Shown: positions 24,931-38,074 of the stretch, one piece after another
Layout of the letters: the number at the start of each line of letters is the position of its first letter
Numbering within the stretch: the stretch's first letter is position 1
Notes under the pieces: generated by a model
Databases searched by the model: none
What the model was told of the DNA's origin: nothing
Seen by the model: only the letters and a program-made list of their open reading frames with translations
Assembly: GCA_914767715.1 (NCBI GenBank)
Contig: OU612069.1
Coordinates: 4,464,001-4,528,000 of the forward strand
From: Membranipora membranacea
Taxonomy: Eukaryota > Bryozoa > Gymnolaemata > Cheilostomatida > Membraniporidae
Direction of reading: 5' to 3'
DNA: 64,000 bases
Made by a program: the position numbers and the translations under genes

Positions 24931-26279
24931 ATATTAAGATAAATGTAGCGTGTCAGCTTGCATCCAAAGTTTATATGAGAAAACTGAGAATAAATTTTAA
25001 GAAATGCTGCTTTAAATGAAGGAAAATACGATAGAGTGACCCTAAATGATCCATCTATTGGAAGCGTCACCACAAGGTCACACGAACTATTTGAGGCTTC
25101 TAGCATTTGCATCAGTGCATTTTAATTGAGTCATCTGGTTAATAAAAGATAATTGTTTACCAACTTTTCATTATGTTTTATGAAACTCATGATTTTTTGC
25201 ATTCCTTCGTGGATTAAATAGTAACTAAACCATTAAGCCTGGACAATAACTTTCAATCATTTTGTGATTATTTCTGCATCAACTTATAAAAATGTACTGG
25301 AAGATAAAGAGGAAACTATATAAGTTATGAACATAAAACCTGAATTGTTGACAGTAAATAAATGATAATATCACTGCTTTTTACGCCTTCCAATGACGTT
25401 GCGCTGCCTACAATTGAGTGCCTCACTTCAGCTAAATGTAGTGTCCTGTCTAGGTTTATCATTAAGTCTATGGGTGCAATTGACGATGTTACAAAAATTA
25501 TAAAAAAAATTTGTTATCATATTTAGTTAATTAAGGTGCAATAATCTAGTATTAACCCTAAAATAGACAGCCTATATCTTGCTCATTAAATTGGTCACAG
25601 CTTTAGAGTGTCACAATACACAAATTAGTAATATTTACTTCTAAACTTATATCCATGATAACTTATAATCATTAAGTTGAGGGACAAAGAATCATACGGC
25701 TAGATATTTTGTTATCACTCGCACATACAAATCTTCTGCTAAAAAGTGTAGGTATCTTTACCAGTATGGGATGATCTAATGACATCATTTGCCGAACAAT
25801 CAAGTAGGGATATTAAAATTTTAAATTTCGGAATATTTTTTCATAAAGTAATTGTTATTATTATAATTACCTAACTATGGATTTAATTACTTCTTGTCAT
25901 GAGAATAATACGGAATCTTCAGGTGGAAGAAAGTCAACAAAAGTATTTTAATATGGAAAAAAATATTATTGCGATATGGTTATTGGAGTATTTTGAGCAA
26001 TAGTAGGGGTGTCGGTTAGAGGATGTGTCTTTGTCCATTTAATCCTGCATTACAAGACTAAAATCAATTTTTACAGCACAATTGGAGCAATTGAATTTGT
26101 AAGAAGATAATTCCTAATTTAGCGATATGTTGGTGTAGACTTGTGAAACAGATAGTGGTCTGAACTTGATCAGTGCTGCCAAAAAAATGAATTCATAATG
26201 GCATTCATTGTATATATGTAGCAAATTTAATTATTCTCAGTAGCGAGCCTGTCTGCCAGCATGTCTGACAATCAACAAA
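24931..26279. repeat. Module B, copy 2
   Basis: Recognised by TGGTTAATAAAAGATAATTG, the inverted-paralogue segment (about 25330-25500) and the GTAATTGTTATTATTATAAT stretch near 25850. No gene seen. Confidence 0.7.
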
Positions 26280-28350
26280 ACCAATAAATTGGTAACAACT
26301 GTGAAAATTATTACACAGGGTAAATTAGTCCAAAGGTTGAATATTCCACTCAATTTCCTCATTGCTCCAATTAATATATTCAAAATAGCCCTAAGAGTGG
26401 ATAACAAATGCTTAAACATCCTAAATCTAATTTGACTTAAAACTGTCACAAGGCAAAGGCATATCAATTCTATCATCAAGCGGTACCGTTATTTATACCT
26501 TGAACAATATTCAGATGTATATAAGTGATGATTTAATAATTGTTTGAAATAAGGTTGTATCCCTAACCATGTGGATTCATATTTCTTGGGTGGCTCTGAG
26601 GCTGTTATTAGAGATTACTGTAATGTTGTTAGTGTGCACACCTAATTCAACCTATTGAAGGCGAGAATTTGGCTATTATTCAAATTGTGTAGCTTGCTGT
26701 ATGGTCATCACCTTTGTGTGTGATACCACCATGGCTATGATGATTGTGTATACATTTTGGTTTCTTATTTGTACATATTTTCTTATTTATGTGTTCTGCA
26801 GCTAGCTGCCTACCAAATGTGTTTCTCAGTTTGTACCTAACTTTGAGAAGCCTCGGTGATGACAGTGATATATCGAGTTGTTTCTTCTAAATCTTTCATT
26901 CAAGTAAGTTTTAGCAGAGAGCAAGTGTCGTTATTAATGACTTCTTAATTTTTGTGATGTTTTTTATTACGTTCTTCTCTCAAGCAAAGTTTTCCTTGTT
27001 TTACTCTTTCACTTCAGCTTTTGAGCAGAAAATCTGAGAGTAGCAACATCTCTGCGTCTTGATCTCAAATATCTTTCACAGCACAAGAAGTTACTAATTC
27101 ATAATAAATAAGCTATAATCAATACATTGGTTTGCGCCATAAACAGAAGTCAAATTTATGTCTGTTGTCAGGGGAACCCCACAGCCACTGTGATTATTAA
27201 TAAAAATTTGAAAAGCAATAAAGCTATTACAGAATAGGTACTCAATTAATCTGTGTCCCAATCTCTTACTACTCAGATGTTTCTGTCCAATGACCAGCAT
27301 TGCATTGTAAGTAACACTAGACAATACTTAATAACTCTGTCAAGGTATGTAGGCCTATTACGATACATTACAATTCATTCTATATAATAATATCAGAAAA
27401 TATATATTGAATAATATCACAAAATATGACTGCCTATACAGAAGCTTACTGTATTAGCCGAAGGATTACTGAAAATATGCGAAGGCTGTCAGCAAATCGG
27501 CTAATTCTCAATTAATCCGAATTAAAAGATGTTTCATTGGGCTTAGCGAAATATTAAGAGAAAGAAAACAGAATTAAAATGGAATCACTGGTTGCCAAAA
27601 AATTCACATGTGAAGTTCATTCATGCAAAAGCTTAAATGTGAAAGTAAGCCAACGACTAGCTGAGTACTAAATTGTGAGTTTGTTACTCGCAACAGGGCC
27701 AAGTTGCACTACAGCTGCAATCTCTGCAAATTTAATAAAAAATTAACTCTTCTTGATTCTGTAATGTAACATGTTGAGTTATTTTGTTTTTTCAGTTACC
27801 GCTTTTGTTGTGTCAGCTCATGCCCGCCTATTTAATTGTTTATTGTTTCATTCCTTTGATAATTTGCTCAACTAGTTTCACCTAAAACACGCCTCCAAGA
27901 CCCAGTTAATTTATTAATTTTTAAGGTCTTACATTGTTCCTTAGGCTTTTGAGACGGGGCTTCGCCCTGAATCCAGTTGGGGGAGGAGGGGGGGCATACA
28001 GCACCTCTCTCAAACCAAAAAACTTTATCTCTCAAACCCAAGAGTCTATTTGGTGTGACCCTGCGCTGCACAGGATAGGCACCTATGACAGCTGAAAGCT
28101 AGAAGTCCCTAGAAGATCATTGAACTGGTGAAATTCTAAGTTGAGTTCCTTGCAGGAAACGATGTCAAGTAAATCTATTTTCGGGGACAAGTTTTCGTAT
28201 CTGATAGGAATCGGCTACATTTTAATTATTACTACAGGATAATACACCCTTAGCATCGTACTTCTGAACCTAATATAACTAGATGGTATTGGAAATCTCA
28301 GATTATCTAAATCTTCACCAGAAAGGGATGACGCATTTGGTTTGGCAGAT
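26280..28350. repeat. Reverse-transcriptase fragment and module C, copy 2
   Basis: It starts with the relic fragment (KLVQRLNIPLNFLIAPIN on the plus strand to about 26520). The full C order follows: the GGTGGCTCTGAGGCTG segment, the CTGTTGTCAGGGG segment (about 27165), and a GC-rich segment (about 27925-28110) with an intact GGGC-TTC-GCCC stem. No gene seen. Confidence 0.65.
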
Positions 28351-30101
28351 CAAGCAAAATCAAGCTGTGAATATCATCCTGAAACTTGATTTGAACCCTG
28401 CTGGCCAAGTCATACCTAGGGGATATCGCTATGTAGGCCTATAGAGATTTTCAATGGAAAATTATTTCTTGCCAAAGAAGTTTGTTATTATTTTAATTAC
28501 CAAATTATGGATTTACTTAGTTGTTTTTATATATACAGAATTTTCAAGTGGGAGATGTGGAGTGGAGGTCAACACAAATATTTTCCTGAATTGATATTGA
28601 AAACAATATTATTGTGCTATGGTTATTAGAGTAATGTACGGCTTTCGGTTAGGAAATGTGTCGTTCCCTTAATGAAGCCTGGATGACAAGAATAATAATA
28701 CCATTTTTAACAGCATGATTAGATCATTGGAATTAGTATGAACACAATTCCTAATTCAGAATTGTGTGGGTGTAGACTTGTGATACAGATAGTGGTGTGA
28801 TATGTGCTGCCAAAATTATATTCACATTTATTATAATTTTTATTTATCGTGTAATTCATTGTTTATTTAAGCCAATTGTTACATATTAAATGCAATAATT
28901 TTCAGTTACATATATTATGAGCCTGCCTGTCAGCATGTCCGACAATCAACAAACCTAATCAGGTGGTAACAACTGTGACAATGTTTAATTTCCTATTTTT
29001 TTACGGTATATACTTTTGAGAAATAATCTTTTTTAGCTCATATAATCGAGAAAGTGTAGCCTCGTATCTGACAGTGTATTTTGCAATGAAAAATAGAGCT
29101 GTATTGATACCTTCAGCAGGTACTGATTTTTGTATTTGATCACTCACTCACTGCAGCCGATGGAATTCCAAATTATCCACCTGTGTTCATGCGCCCTGTG
29201 CCCATCTGTTAGACATTGTTGGTGGGACAACCTGTACTGGACGGGTGTGGGCTGACGGGCAATATGTTTTAATGGATGGACAGGTTTTTGCTGGATGGAT
29301 AGACAAATAAGTATGGCCAATTTTTTCAGCAAAGTGTTTTTGGACTGATCAATTTAGCAAGCCATCTGGGGTAGAGGTGTGTGTTGTGTAGTGCCCCTAT
29401 ACTATGAGCTGGTTACATTGTTATAGACACAAAGGAGCGACAAAAAATTACATAGTATACCACCTGTATTATTGGACCTTATCAAAAAAGACCTAAATAG
29501 ACGGAGATGAAAATGATTGCAATGGCTGGTTCATGCCACAATCTTAAAATTAAAAATGATCATTGCATCCTCATATTAACTATATGGTACTTAGATGTTC
29601 TTCTTGTGTCACACTTAATTAGAGAATAATAGATGAATGATTGACAATAACAGCAGATACTCCCATTGATATGTCATAGGGCTGATCGGTTTAAACATTC
29701 CTTCATCTCTTGTCAACATTTTGGGAAGCTCACATCTTTTTGCAATCATTGATTTAAGTTTTAAATATTGCCAATGCAATTTTTATCGAACCAAATCACA
29801 ATATATTGAAGCAGTCTTTTAGAAAAAAGTCTTTGATTTGGTCAATCACTTTTCTCTTGACATACTCATTCGAGAACAAACTACTGCAGCCTGTCTAGCA
29901 ATCCTGTATAAGGAGAGCAAGTTGTGATACTGTTGAGACATTTGAATACTAGATGCATAAAAATGACAAAAAGAGAAGGTAATATTAATCTTAAAATGTC
30001 CAGTTATGTCTTTTCTCTTTTACATGAAAGCTCCAATTCAGTGTCAATCAATGGAAGTTAATAGATGGCCAACTTTGAATTGTGTGCATGATAAATATTG
30101 T
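28351..30101. repeat. Module D, copy 3
   Basis: Its part 29212-29851 is about 99% identical, without net length change, to the last 640 bases of the window. It ends at GCATGATAAATATTG, the point where a retrotransposon has inserted. Confidence 0.7.
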
Positions 30102-32284
30102 TATAAAATAAATAGACTAGGTAGTTCAGATCATAATCCTATCCTGCTGATTCCTAAATATAAACCTATTAGTAAACAGATATCTGAGAAAGTCAAGGTT
30201 CCAGTCAGAGTATGGAATGGGGAGAACACCGAAAAGCTGCTTTGTGCAATCGAAACGACTGACTGGAAAGTGTTGACGAGCCAAGTCAGTAATGTGTCTG
30301 AACATGCTGCAATCGTCACAGACTACCTAGCCTTCTGCCGCCCTAGACGATTGTATACCAACTGTCAACAGGGTCATTTCTAATGACAAATCTTGGGTGA
30401 CTGGTAAAATCAGGTCTCTCTTCAATGCTCGGTCTGCTGCACTCAAAGATCGAGATTTATACAAACTCCAATCCCTAAAAGCTGAGATCCAGAGAGAAAT
30501 AAGAGCTGCAAAAATATCTCATGCTAAGTACGTAGCCGAAGAATTTAAACCTAACAATACACGATCATGGCAGCAGCTGAAAAAGCTTCAAACAATAAAC
30601 AACTTCAAACTTCAAACAACTTCAACTTCAAACAGACAAACCAATAAACAACTAGCGAAAGAGTGTAACGTTGATCCAGACATTCTCAATGAGTTTTATC
30701 TGCGCTTTGAGTAGGTACTGCCACCTCCAGTATAACCACCAGCGGAAAGTGACGGGTGTCCTGAGATACGCGTAGATGAGGTCATCAAATGTCTACGTCA
30801 AACAGACCCAAAGAAAAGTCCGGGGCCAGATGGTATTCCTGGCAGGGTGCTCAAGATGGCGGCATATTCTCTGAGTCAACCTCTCTGTGATCTATTCAAC
30901 AGCTGCATCAAGCTGGGTGAGTTTCCACTAATATTAAAAAAACCGCTATAATAAAACCTATTCCTAAATCAAACACTGCCAACGAAGCCAAGGATTATCG
31001 ACCAGTGGCCCTTATGTCTATCGTGGCTAAAATATTTGAGAGGGTCACCAAATCTATGATATCTGGCTGTATGACGGACGAGTCCCAGTTAGCCTACAGG
31101 GAGCGCAGGTCTACAGAGAGCGCAGGTCTACAGAGGATGCACTAGCGATGTTACTTGATATATTTATTAACCATCTTGACTCCAACTCCAAAAACTATGT
31201 ACGCTGCTTGTTTGTTGATTTTACAAGTGCTTTTAACACCATTACCCCCAATACGCTGATGGACCAACTTGTAAATTCCCCCGACACGACGACATCAACC
31301 TTATATACAACTTCCTGACAGATAGGAGACAAAAGGTGAAAGTTAAAGGTCAATCCTCTGCTGTCAAAACAACATCCACTGGCAGTCAACAGGGATGCGT
31401 CTGGAGCCACTGCTATTCTTCATATATGTCAAGAATATGCCTGTACCACCATATGGTAACTACCACCTGATCAAGTTATGCAGATGACACTATCCTATTA
31501 GAGCTCTGCACACCTAAGACACCATCAACACTGGACTCAGCTGCGGAATTCCTCACTGACTGGTTTGTGCCAATGACCTCATACTAAATGGCACAAAAAC
31601 AAAGGAAATGATTATTAGTAACAAACGTGATAATCAAAGCTGTGATAGCATCATCATTAAGGGTACCGAGGTTCAACGAATCAATCAATTTGTATACCTT
31701 GGCACTTCTATTGACTCAAAGCTCACTTTTAAAGATCATGCCCAGTCTGTCGCTAGGAAAGCTAGAAAACGGCTTATTATTATGAAACATCTATCATTCC
31801 TCAAAGTGCCTAAACCAATCAGATTGAGATGCTATGTCACGTTCATTGAGTGCGTATTTATTTGCCGTCTGTGCACTGTTTATGGTCATATTATGTCCAA
31901 TTCATATGAAAAATCTATTGACAATGTGACCTCCACAGCAGGTTATCTAGCAGGATGCAGATTCTCCGACGTATCTGATATCTATGAACGTTGTTTTCAC
32001 AATAAGTGCCTTAGAATGTATGCCACTGAGAATGAGCCTCTTTTTGAGCTAGATAAGCTACCTTCAGGGCGCTACCGTGCCTTGAAGTGTAGAGTTGATA
32101 TTCGTAAAAACTGTTATAGAGCACAATGCATCAAATTTTTAATTAAAACATATTTCTAAGTATAATTTTATAATGGTACAACACTGCAACATTTTCATAT
32201 TATACAGTATTTTAATATTTTTATTATTAGCTCAACAGACGCTTTTATTTCGCAACAACTTGGCAGAGACAGAATAAATTATCC
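30102..32284 (+). mobile_element. 5'-truncated non-LTR retrotransposon (CR1/L2/Jockey-like), inactivated
   Basis: The insert begins inside the end of the apurinic-type endonuclease domain (GSSDHNPILL). It continues through a linker and the reverse-transcriptase motifs KKSPGPDGIPGRVLK (about 30800-30860), DYRPVALMSIVAKIFERV (about 30990-31040), motif A FVDFTSAFNTI (about 31208), the YADDTILL catalytic motif (about 31477), and a C-terminal YLGTSIDSKLTF region. A clean 183-codon frame covers 31608-32159. Several frameshifts and a short tandem repeat near 31097-31135 break the rest, so it cannot make a full protein. It sits between bases that are adjacent in the module copies near 10003 and 21480, which proves insertion. 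An imperfect ATAAAT repeat at both ends may be the target duplication. There is no poly(A) tail. Confidence 0.85.
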
Positions 32285-32922
32285 TAATATTGTTAAATTG
32301 TTAATATCGAATCGTAATATAATTGCATATGTATGTGCTTTCATTTCCCTTTTGCCTAATTAAATCGATGATGCACCAACTAAATTATTTGCACTTAAAA
32401 CCAGAGTTCCCAATTTTAAGTTTTCCTCAAAGGAAAGTTAGTGTAATGGGGTCAGACCAATGTTGTCCTGACCTCTTTTAGCGCCACTGTAGGGCAGCGC
32501 ATCTCCTTTACTCAAAGGTACTACTGATGCAAGCACCTGACTCACAACTTTGTTTCAGATATTCATAGGTGTTTCTAGTGATGCAAGTTACGTGATTCAG
32601 ATGTGAAACTCAATCTATAATTGCAGACTTAATATGTAAATATAAATGCTTAATTAAACTTGTTTTCTAGCGATTTATGTTATGCGATTAAATTTATCAA
32701 TCCACAGTGACATTTCACTCAATCCATAAAACATGTGGAATATTCACTAGCCTTAGCTTCTGACTGGTATAATTGTGATGCATTGATACTTGACGCATCA
32801 AAGACAGATGTTATGACAGTCTCCTAATTTGATTTTGAGTTGATTTTCTCTAACTAATTGTTCAGGGCATGTTGTCCTCAAACATTCTGGCAAATTTAGA
32901 TATTTAGGAGTAATTTTAGATA
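32285..32922 (+). pseudogene. Reverse-transcriptase relic upstream of LRR exon 3
   Basis: Continues the module interrupted by the retrotransposon. It carries the LASDWYN and SKTDVM region and stops at an insert starting near 32923, within the LGVILD motif. Confidence 0.55.
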
Positions 32923-33573
32923 AATTACCATTTTGTAAAAAAGGGACTTTTTAGATTAAAATTGTCTGTGTATTTATGAGCTGGCTTCTAATGGTTAATG
33001 AGGCTTTCCTCACAGCTTGGTTGTTGAAGCAACTCTGAATTCTGATAGGCTGAACATCAGGATATTTAATGTTGGGCTAAGGTCATTAGCTTCCCTTTCA
33101 TTTCTTTGCCTCAGACAAGGTAGCACTGTACTCTTGAGTTTTTGAAACCCTCCACCCCCCTCCTATTACCTTGTATTTGTTACTCACATGATGTTCTTTC
33201 TAGTTTTAGAATGTGTTAGAAGAGTGTCACATGATTACCTGTTACAGTAGAGCACTCAATTTTTCGAATCAGAGACCAACGCTTGCACAGATTTAGACCG
33301 ATCATTCTCACGATCTGAATATTTCTGTTTGCGTTTGGAGACTAATCGTTGACTGGTGACTAACCATCACCCAAAGTTCAAACTGTCAGAGCTGGGATGA
33401 ATCGGCATTCACCAACCCGTCGGCGTCCTATTCTTCGGCAAAACTTTTATTGCCAGGAATGAAATTTGTTCTTTATACCTGAAGTCTATTTCACGCATTG
33501 CGTAAATAAAAGTATAAAGCAATTTTTAAAGTTGCAGCCATTTGATTGTGTAGCAATTATTGAAATGAGAAAA
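32923..33573. mobile_element. Unidentified 0.65-kb insert inside the relic
   Basis: In the copies near 8510 and 10605 TTTTAGATAAA (or its equivalent) continues directly into AATATGA. Here about 650 unique bases separate them. The insert has less AT than the modules, with some CpG (CCCGTCGGCGTCC near 33417), and ends next to an A-run. No protein, terminal repeats or RNA gene was recognised. It may be the 3' end of a retroelement. Confidence 0.45.
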
Positions 33574-33690
33574 AAAATATGACTTTCAAATCCCATGTCA
33601 ATGATAATAAACAAAACCTAACCCAGTCATAGCAAACTTTAAGAGAAATCACCATACTCAGAGGGAACAAACTAATTGTACAACAAGTCT
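33574..33690 (+). pseudogene. Reverse-transcriptase fragment abutting LRR exon 3
   Basis: Reads KNMTFKSHVN and then a degraded continuation. A second copy of the same short region lies on the other side of the exon (33990-34090), so the LRR block is bracketed by direct repeats of the relic. Confidence 0.5.
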
Positions 33691-33721
33691 GATATACTAC
33701 TGTTGCAAGCATCTGACTCAC

Positions 33722-33862
33722 CTGTCTGGAAGGCTGGTCAAGCCACATCTCCAAGCCTCTATACTCTTCAATGATTGAATTTCCCCCAATCTCGCAGGTA
33801 ATGTCTGTAGACCCTCATTCCAAGGAACCTCTAACGACTCCAGTCTTGGCAGTTTGCAGATG
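33722..33862 (-). CDS. LRR exon 3: internal 141-bp exon with two leucine-rich repeats
   Basis: The first repeat is LPRLESLEVPWNEGLQTLPA, the second IQSLKSIEAWRCGLTSLPD. The CCACCACAG acceptor and GTGAGT donor are intact. Compared with exon 4 it has 28 differences in 141 bases, 24 of them in codons that change the amino acid. The 101 bases after the donor differ at only four positions. Changes cluster at codons 11, 13, 14, 16, 35, 37 and 38, around the LxxLxVxxN and LxxIxAxxC beta-strand motifs. The predicted role is part of a recognition surface in a multi-LRR protein. The cellular location is not shown by the sequence. Confidence 0.88.
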
Positions 33863-33989
33863 CTGTGGTGGATAAATAACAGAATGTTAAAATACCATGT
33901 AATACTGCTTGTTATTTGGTGGAGCAAACACAATTGAACAACGCATTCTATTAATAGGAGAAAGTTTCAGATTGATCAATTACCCATAT

Positions 33990-34480
33990 AAGTTGTAACT
34001 ATCAGTTATAGATAAATGTACGAATTTTAAATCCCATGTCAAAGAGATTAAATGGAACCCAGTCAAAGCAAACTTTGAGAGAAAAGGTAAGTTTTTGAAT
34101 GAACCCTTAGCTGCCGTCGTGTACACAGGGTAAATAAATCCAAAGATTGAATATAACCTTATTGCTCTAATTAATATATCTAAAAGAGTCCTAAAAGTCG
34201 ATAGCAGATGTTTAAACATCATAAATCCAAATTAACTTAAAACTAGACAAGGCAAAAGCATATCAATTTGATCATCAAGCGGTACCATTATTTATACATT
34301 TTAACAGTTTTCAAACTGAATTGAATTGGTCTCACTAGTGAAATTTGGTGCCAAGTTATTTAATGACTTGCCTCTGACCATAAAGCTGTGCCCTGATCTC
34401 AAATTATTCTAGTTAGACGTCATAAGCCACCTTTTTGGTGGAGAATTATTAAACTTTTCTACTTCATAATACTTGTATTT
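33990..34480 (+). pseudogene. C-terminal end of the reverse-transcriptase relic
   Basis: After KNVRILNPMS-like and TLREK remnants the plus strand reads AKLFNDLPLTIKLCPDLKLF near 34353, the usual end of CR1/Jockey-type proteins. Stops are present. A matching copy is at 53385-53830. Confidence 0.55.
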
Positions 34481-35490
34481 TTATTTTTCTTCTTCTAAAA
34501 AATTTAGCTGTAATCTCTGTATTTTTATGTTTTGGTGTTCCTAGTAGTTCAAACACACTTTCATTATTTATTCTTTTAAAATAAATCCTTGCTACCCCAG
34601 TTATCGACCATATTCCTTTGACTTATTAATACTACCAGAATGAATATGGAGTATATACATATAAGTGATTATGAGAGCATTGTTTTAATTAAGGTTTTAT
34701 CCCTGTTTGTTCATATTACTTGTCACAGGTTGCCAGATTATACATTACAAAGTTAGAAGGTTGGTTGTCCCAAATGCCAATAATATTGATAAACCTATGG
34801 CATAAAATAATTAAATTAAAATTGGCAATCAGTTGCCACAACTCTGGAAATTGGTATTGCATATCTTTTTCAACATACACTCTGAATCATAAAAATGAAA
34901 AATATAGTCTGCTGTGGCTGGCCGATGGCTTCATTTTTGTGTGCCTAATGATGTTCGCTGACAAAACACTAGAGTCTATAAGTTTTGAAATATTACAATT
35001 TAACGCAGTGGAATTGCTGTGTGTGCCCCTGTGCGATTTAAGATGGTTGAGATACAATGCTTGGATGGAGCTTGAATTTGCTACTCTGTGACAGGGATTT
35101 GCGAGATCTGGTTTCTATTATCAGCGCTAATAGTGATGATGTGTAAATTTGCTGTAAGGTATGATATGGGCAAGATACTGAAACCTGGTGGCCTGAAGTT
35201 AGGAGAGGCAAGCTCATAAGACTTATAGGTATTAAAATAATTAAGAGTGTACTGTGATCACATTTACCCCCTTCATGTGTACTGAAATGACTTAGGTAAA
35301 ATAATGAATAAATCTGCCAGTCCTTGTTTTAGAATCCCAATATTTCTTTATCATGTGGAGGGTTCTAAAATTACTGGTTCCTCTATCATACCTAGGTACT
35401 TTATATATTCTGCTTTCACAATTGAATATGGGTTCCATTTTCATATTAGGAACAATAATCTAAGTCGGCATTCAATACTCATAATCTGAT
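34481..35490. repeat. Detached end of module A
   Basis: Includes the segment with a plus-strand 123-codon frame (34720-35091, with LRWLRYNAWMELEFATL) and the GTGTACTGTGATCACATT segment. Related frames of different length occur at 24585 and 54203. The frame has no recognised domain and its start is not conserved, so it is not called as a gene. Confidence 0.55.
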
Positions 35491-37095
35491 ATTATAAGTG
35501 ATGTCATGATAGAAGACAAGACTACAGGTTCACATCAAATCTTCATTGTGATATGAATATTGTATCATTGTATTGTGCTGACTGTGAGGCCTCTATAGAA
35601 TTCAATGCTTTTCATTGTTTCAACTTTTGGTAAACAAAAGAATCCTTTATATGCTGTGCCTGATACTTTTCAATAGAGAATAAATATAGCATGTCAGCTT
35701 GCATCCAAGTTTATATGAGAAAACTGAGAATAAATTTCTAGAAATGCTGCATTAAATGAATGGAAAATACGATAGAGTGACCCTAAATGATTCTTCTATT
35801 TGCAACGTCACAACGAGGTCATACAAAAAAGTGGACGCTTTTAGCATTTGTAGAAGTGCATTTTAATTGAGTCATCTGGTTAATAAAAGATAACATTTTG
35901 CCAACATTTCATCACGTTGTATGAAATTCATGATATTTTGCATTCATTTTGTCGATTAAATAGTAATTACACCGCTAAGCCTGGATAGTAACTTTCAATC
36001 ATTTTGTGATGGTTTCTGCATCAAATTTAAAAAAATGTAGGGGGAGATAAAGAGGAAATCATATAAGTCACTTAGAAGCAGAAATAACATCAAGTTGATA
36101 ACAAGATGCTGCTGTTTGTAAAGCAATTTTGAAACTCCAAATCCGATCAAAAATGATTGAGTTATGTTGACTGTAAACCGATGATAATATCATTGCTTAC
36201 AACACCTTCCAATGACGTTGTGTTGCCCACAATTGAGTGCCTCATTTCAGCTATATGTAGTGTCCTGTCTAGGTTGATAATCAAGGCTATGGGTGCAATT
36301 GATTATGTTACAAAAATTAATAAAAGTTTGTTATCATATTTAAATTAAGGTGAGATAATCTAGTATTTACCCTAAAATAGACAGCCTATATCTTGCTCAT
36401 GAAATTGGTCACAGCTTTAGAGTGTCACAATACACAAATTAGTAATATTTACTTCTAAACTTATAACTACTGATAACTTATAATGTTTTAGTTGAGGGAC
36501 GAAAAATCATGCTGCTAGATATTTTGTCATCACTCGCACATACAAATCTTCTGCAAATAAGTATAGCTATACTCTTAATATTTACAAGTAGGGGAAGATC
36601 TAATGAAGTCATTTGCCGAACAATCAAGTAGGCCTATTGATATTTCCAATCTTGGAATATTTTTCCATAAAGTAATTGTTATTATTATAATTACCTAACT
36701 ATGGATTTAATTACTTATTTTTATAAGAATAATACGGAATCTTCAAGTGGGAGATGTGGGATGGAAGTCAACAAAAGTATTTCGATATAGAAAAACACAT
36801 TATTGTGATATTGATAGTAGGGCTTACGGTTAGAAGATGTGTCTTTGCCCATTTAAGCCTGCATTACCAGACTAAAGTCCATTTTTTACAGCACAATTGG
36901 TGTGAACTTGATTAGTGCTGCCAAAAAAAATGAATTTACTATGATAATCAAGAGCCTGTCTGCAAAAATGTCTGACAAACAACAAAACCGATAAGGTGGT
37001 AACAATTATTTTAATTATTTTGTCTTTTTGTCCTGTGATGGTAATTATTTTCCCCTTTTTGTTTTTATGAATACTTTTGAGAGAGAAACTGCTTT
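35491..37095. repeat. Module B, copy 3
   Basis: Contains the inverted-paralogue segment (about 36120-36330) and the GTAATTGTTATTATTATAAT stretch (about 36670). A deletion removes the GGAGCAATTGAATTTG part near 36895. No gene seen. Confidence 0.7.
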
Positions 37096-38017
37096 AGTTC
37101 ATAACATTAAGAAAGTTTAGCGGCACATCTGGCAGTTCAATGATGCAATGAAAAAGAAGCTGTGTTGATACCTTTAGTCGGCGTTGATTTTTATTTTTAA
37201 GCACTCACCACCAGGTAAATGGCTGACAGGATACCCGACCGTTAGCCTGTGTCCATGCGGACACAGTTGGGGGGACAGCCTGTACTGGACCGGTATAGAC
37301 GGAAAGGCAACTTGTTTTATTGGACAGACCAATTTTGCTGAATAGGCATGGGCGGATAGTCAAAACGGAATGCCCAACTGCTTCAGCTTGATCTGAAGCC
37401 TTTACCGACTTGCCCCTAGTGAAATTACATTATTGCGAGCAAGGTGCTTAGTTGACATTATGCTGAGAACAGCTTAAATTAAGAGATTGTATGTGCCAGT
37501 TAAAAGTCGTCATCCACAAGAGATGTTAGGGCCTGTGTAAAATTTACACAAATTTGGAGCAGTCCAGTGCTCTAAATAGCAAGATTGCTGTTGTATGATG
37601 ACTGTAATGACTGAATACTTTAAAACACCACCTGTATTACTGACCATTATTTGAGCAGACCAGAATAGACATCGATGAGCATGCATGCAATGACTGGTTT
37701 ATGTTCTAGCTTGAATTTAAAAAACCTATCATAGCAAGCAAGCATTTTCACATTTACTACACGGCACTTAGACGTACTTCTTGTGTTACACTTGTTTAGA
37801 CAAAGATGGGAATAAGTGACAATAACAGCAGGTACTCCCATTATTATGTCATAAGACTGATCAGTGTAAACATCCCTCAATCTCTAGCCCACATTTGGTG
37901 ATGCTTGCTTCCTTTTGCCATCATTTATCTAGGCCATGGATGTTGCCAATGCGACGCCCATCGAATTAAGTCACAATATATTGAAACAGTCTTGTAGAAA
38001 CCAGTCTGCTTAAACAC

Positions 38018-38074
38018 CTGTTTTCTCTTGACATACTCATTCGAGAACAAACTACTGCAGCCTTTCTAGCATTC
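38018..38074 (-). other. Candidate 57-bp mini-exon, third copy
   Basis: Same borders, length and phase as 11958-12014, with the frame open. Confidence 0.2.

Noticed and set aside
29144-29332. Minus-strand frame repeated at 63293-63481
   Set aside because: Identity is explained by a recent duplication (about 99% DNA identity). In older copies the frame is broken.
34720-35091. 123-codon plus-strand frame with LRWLRYNAWMELEFATL
   Set aside because: Copies at 24585 and 54203 start at different places and have indels, the A-module copies are broken, and there is no known domain. Probably a chance frame in a repeat.
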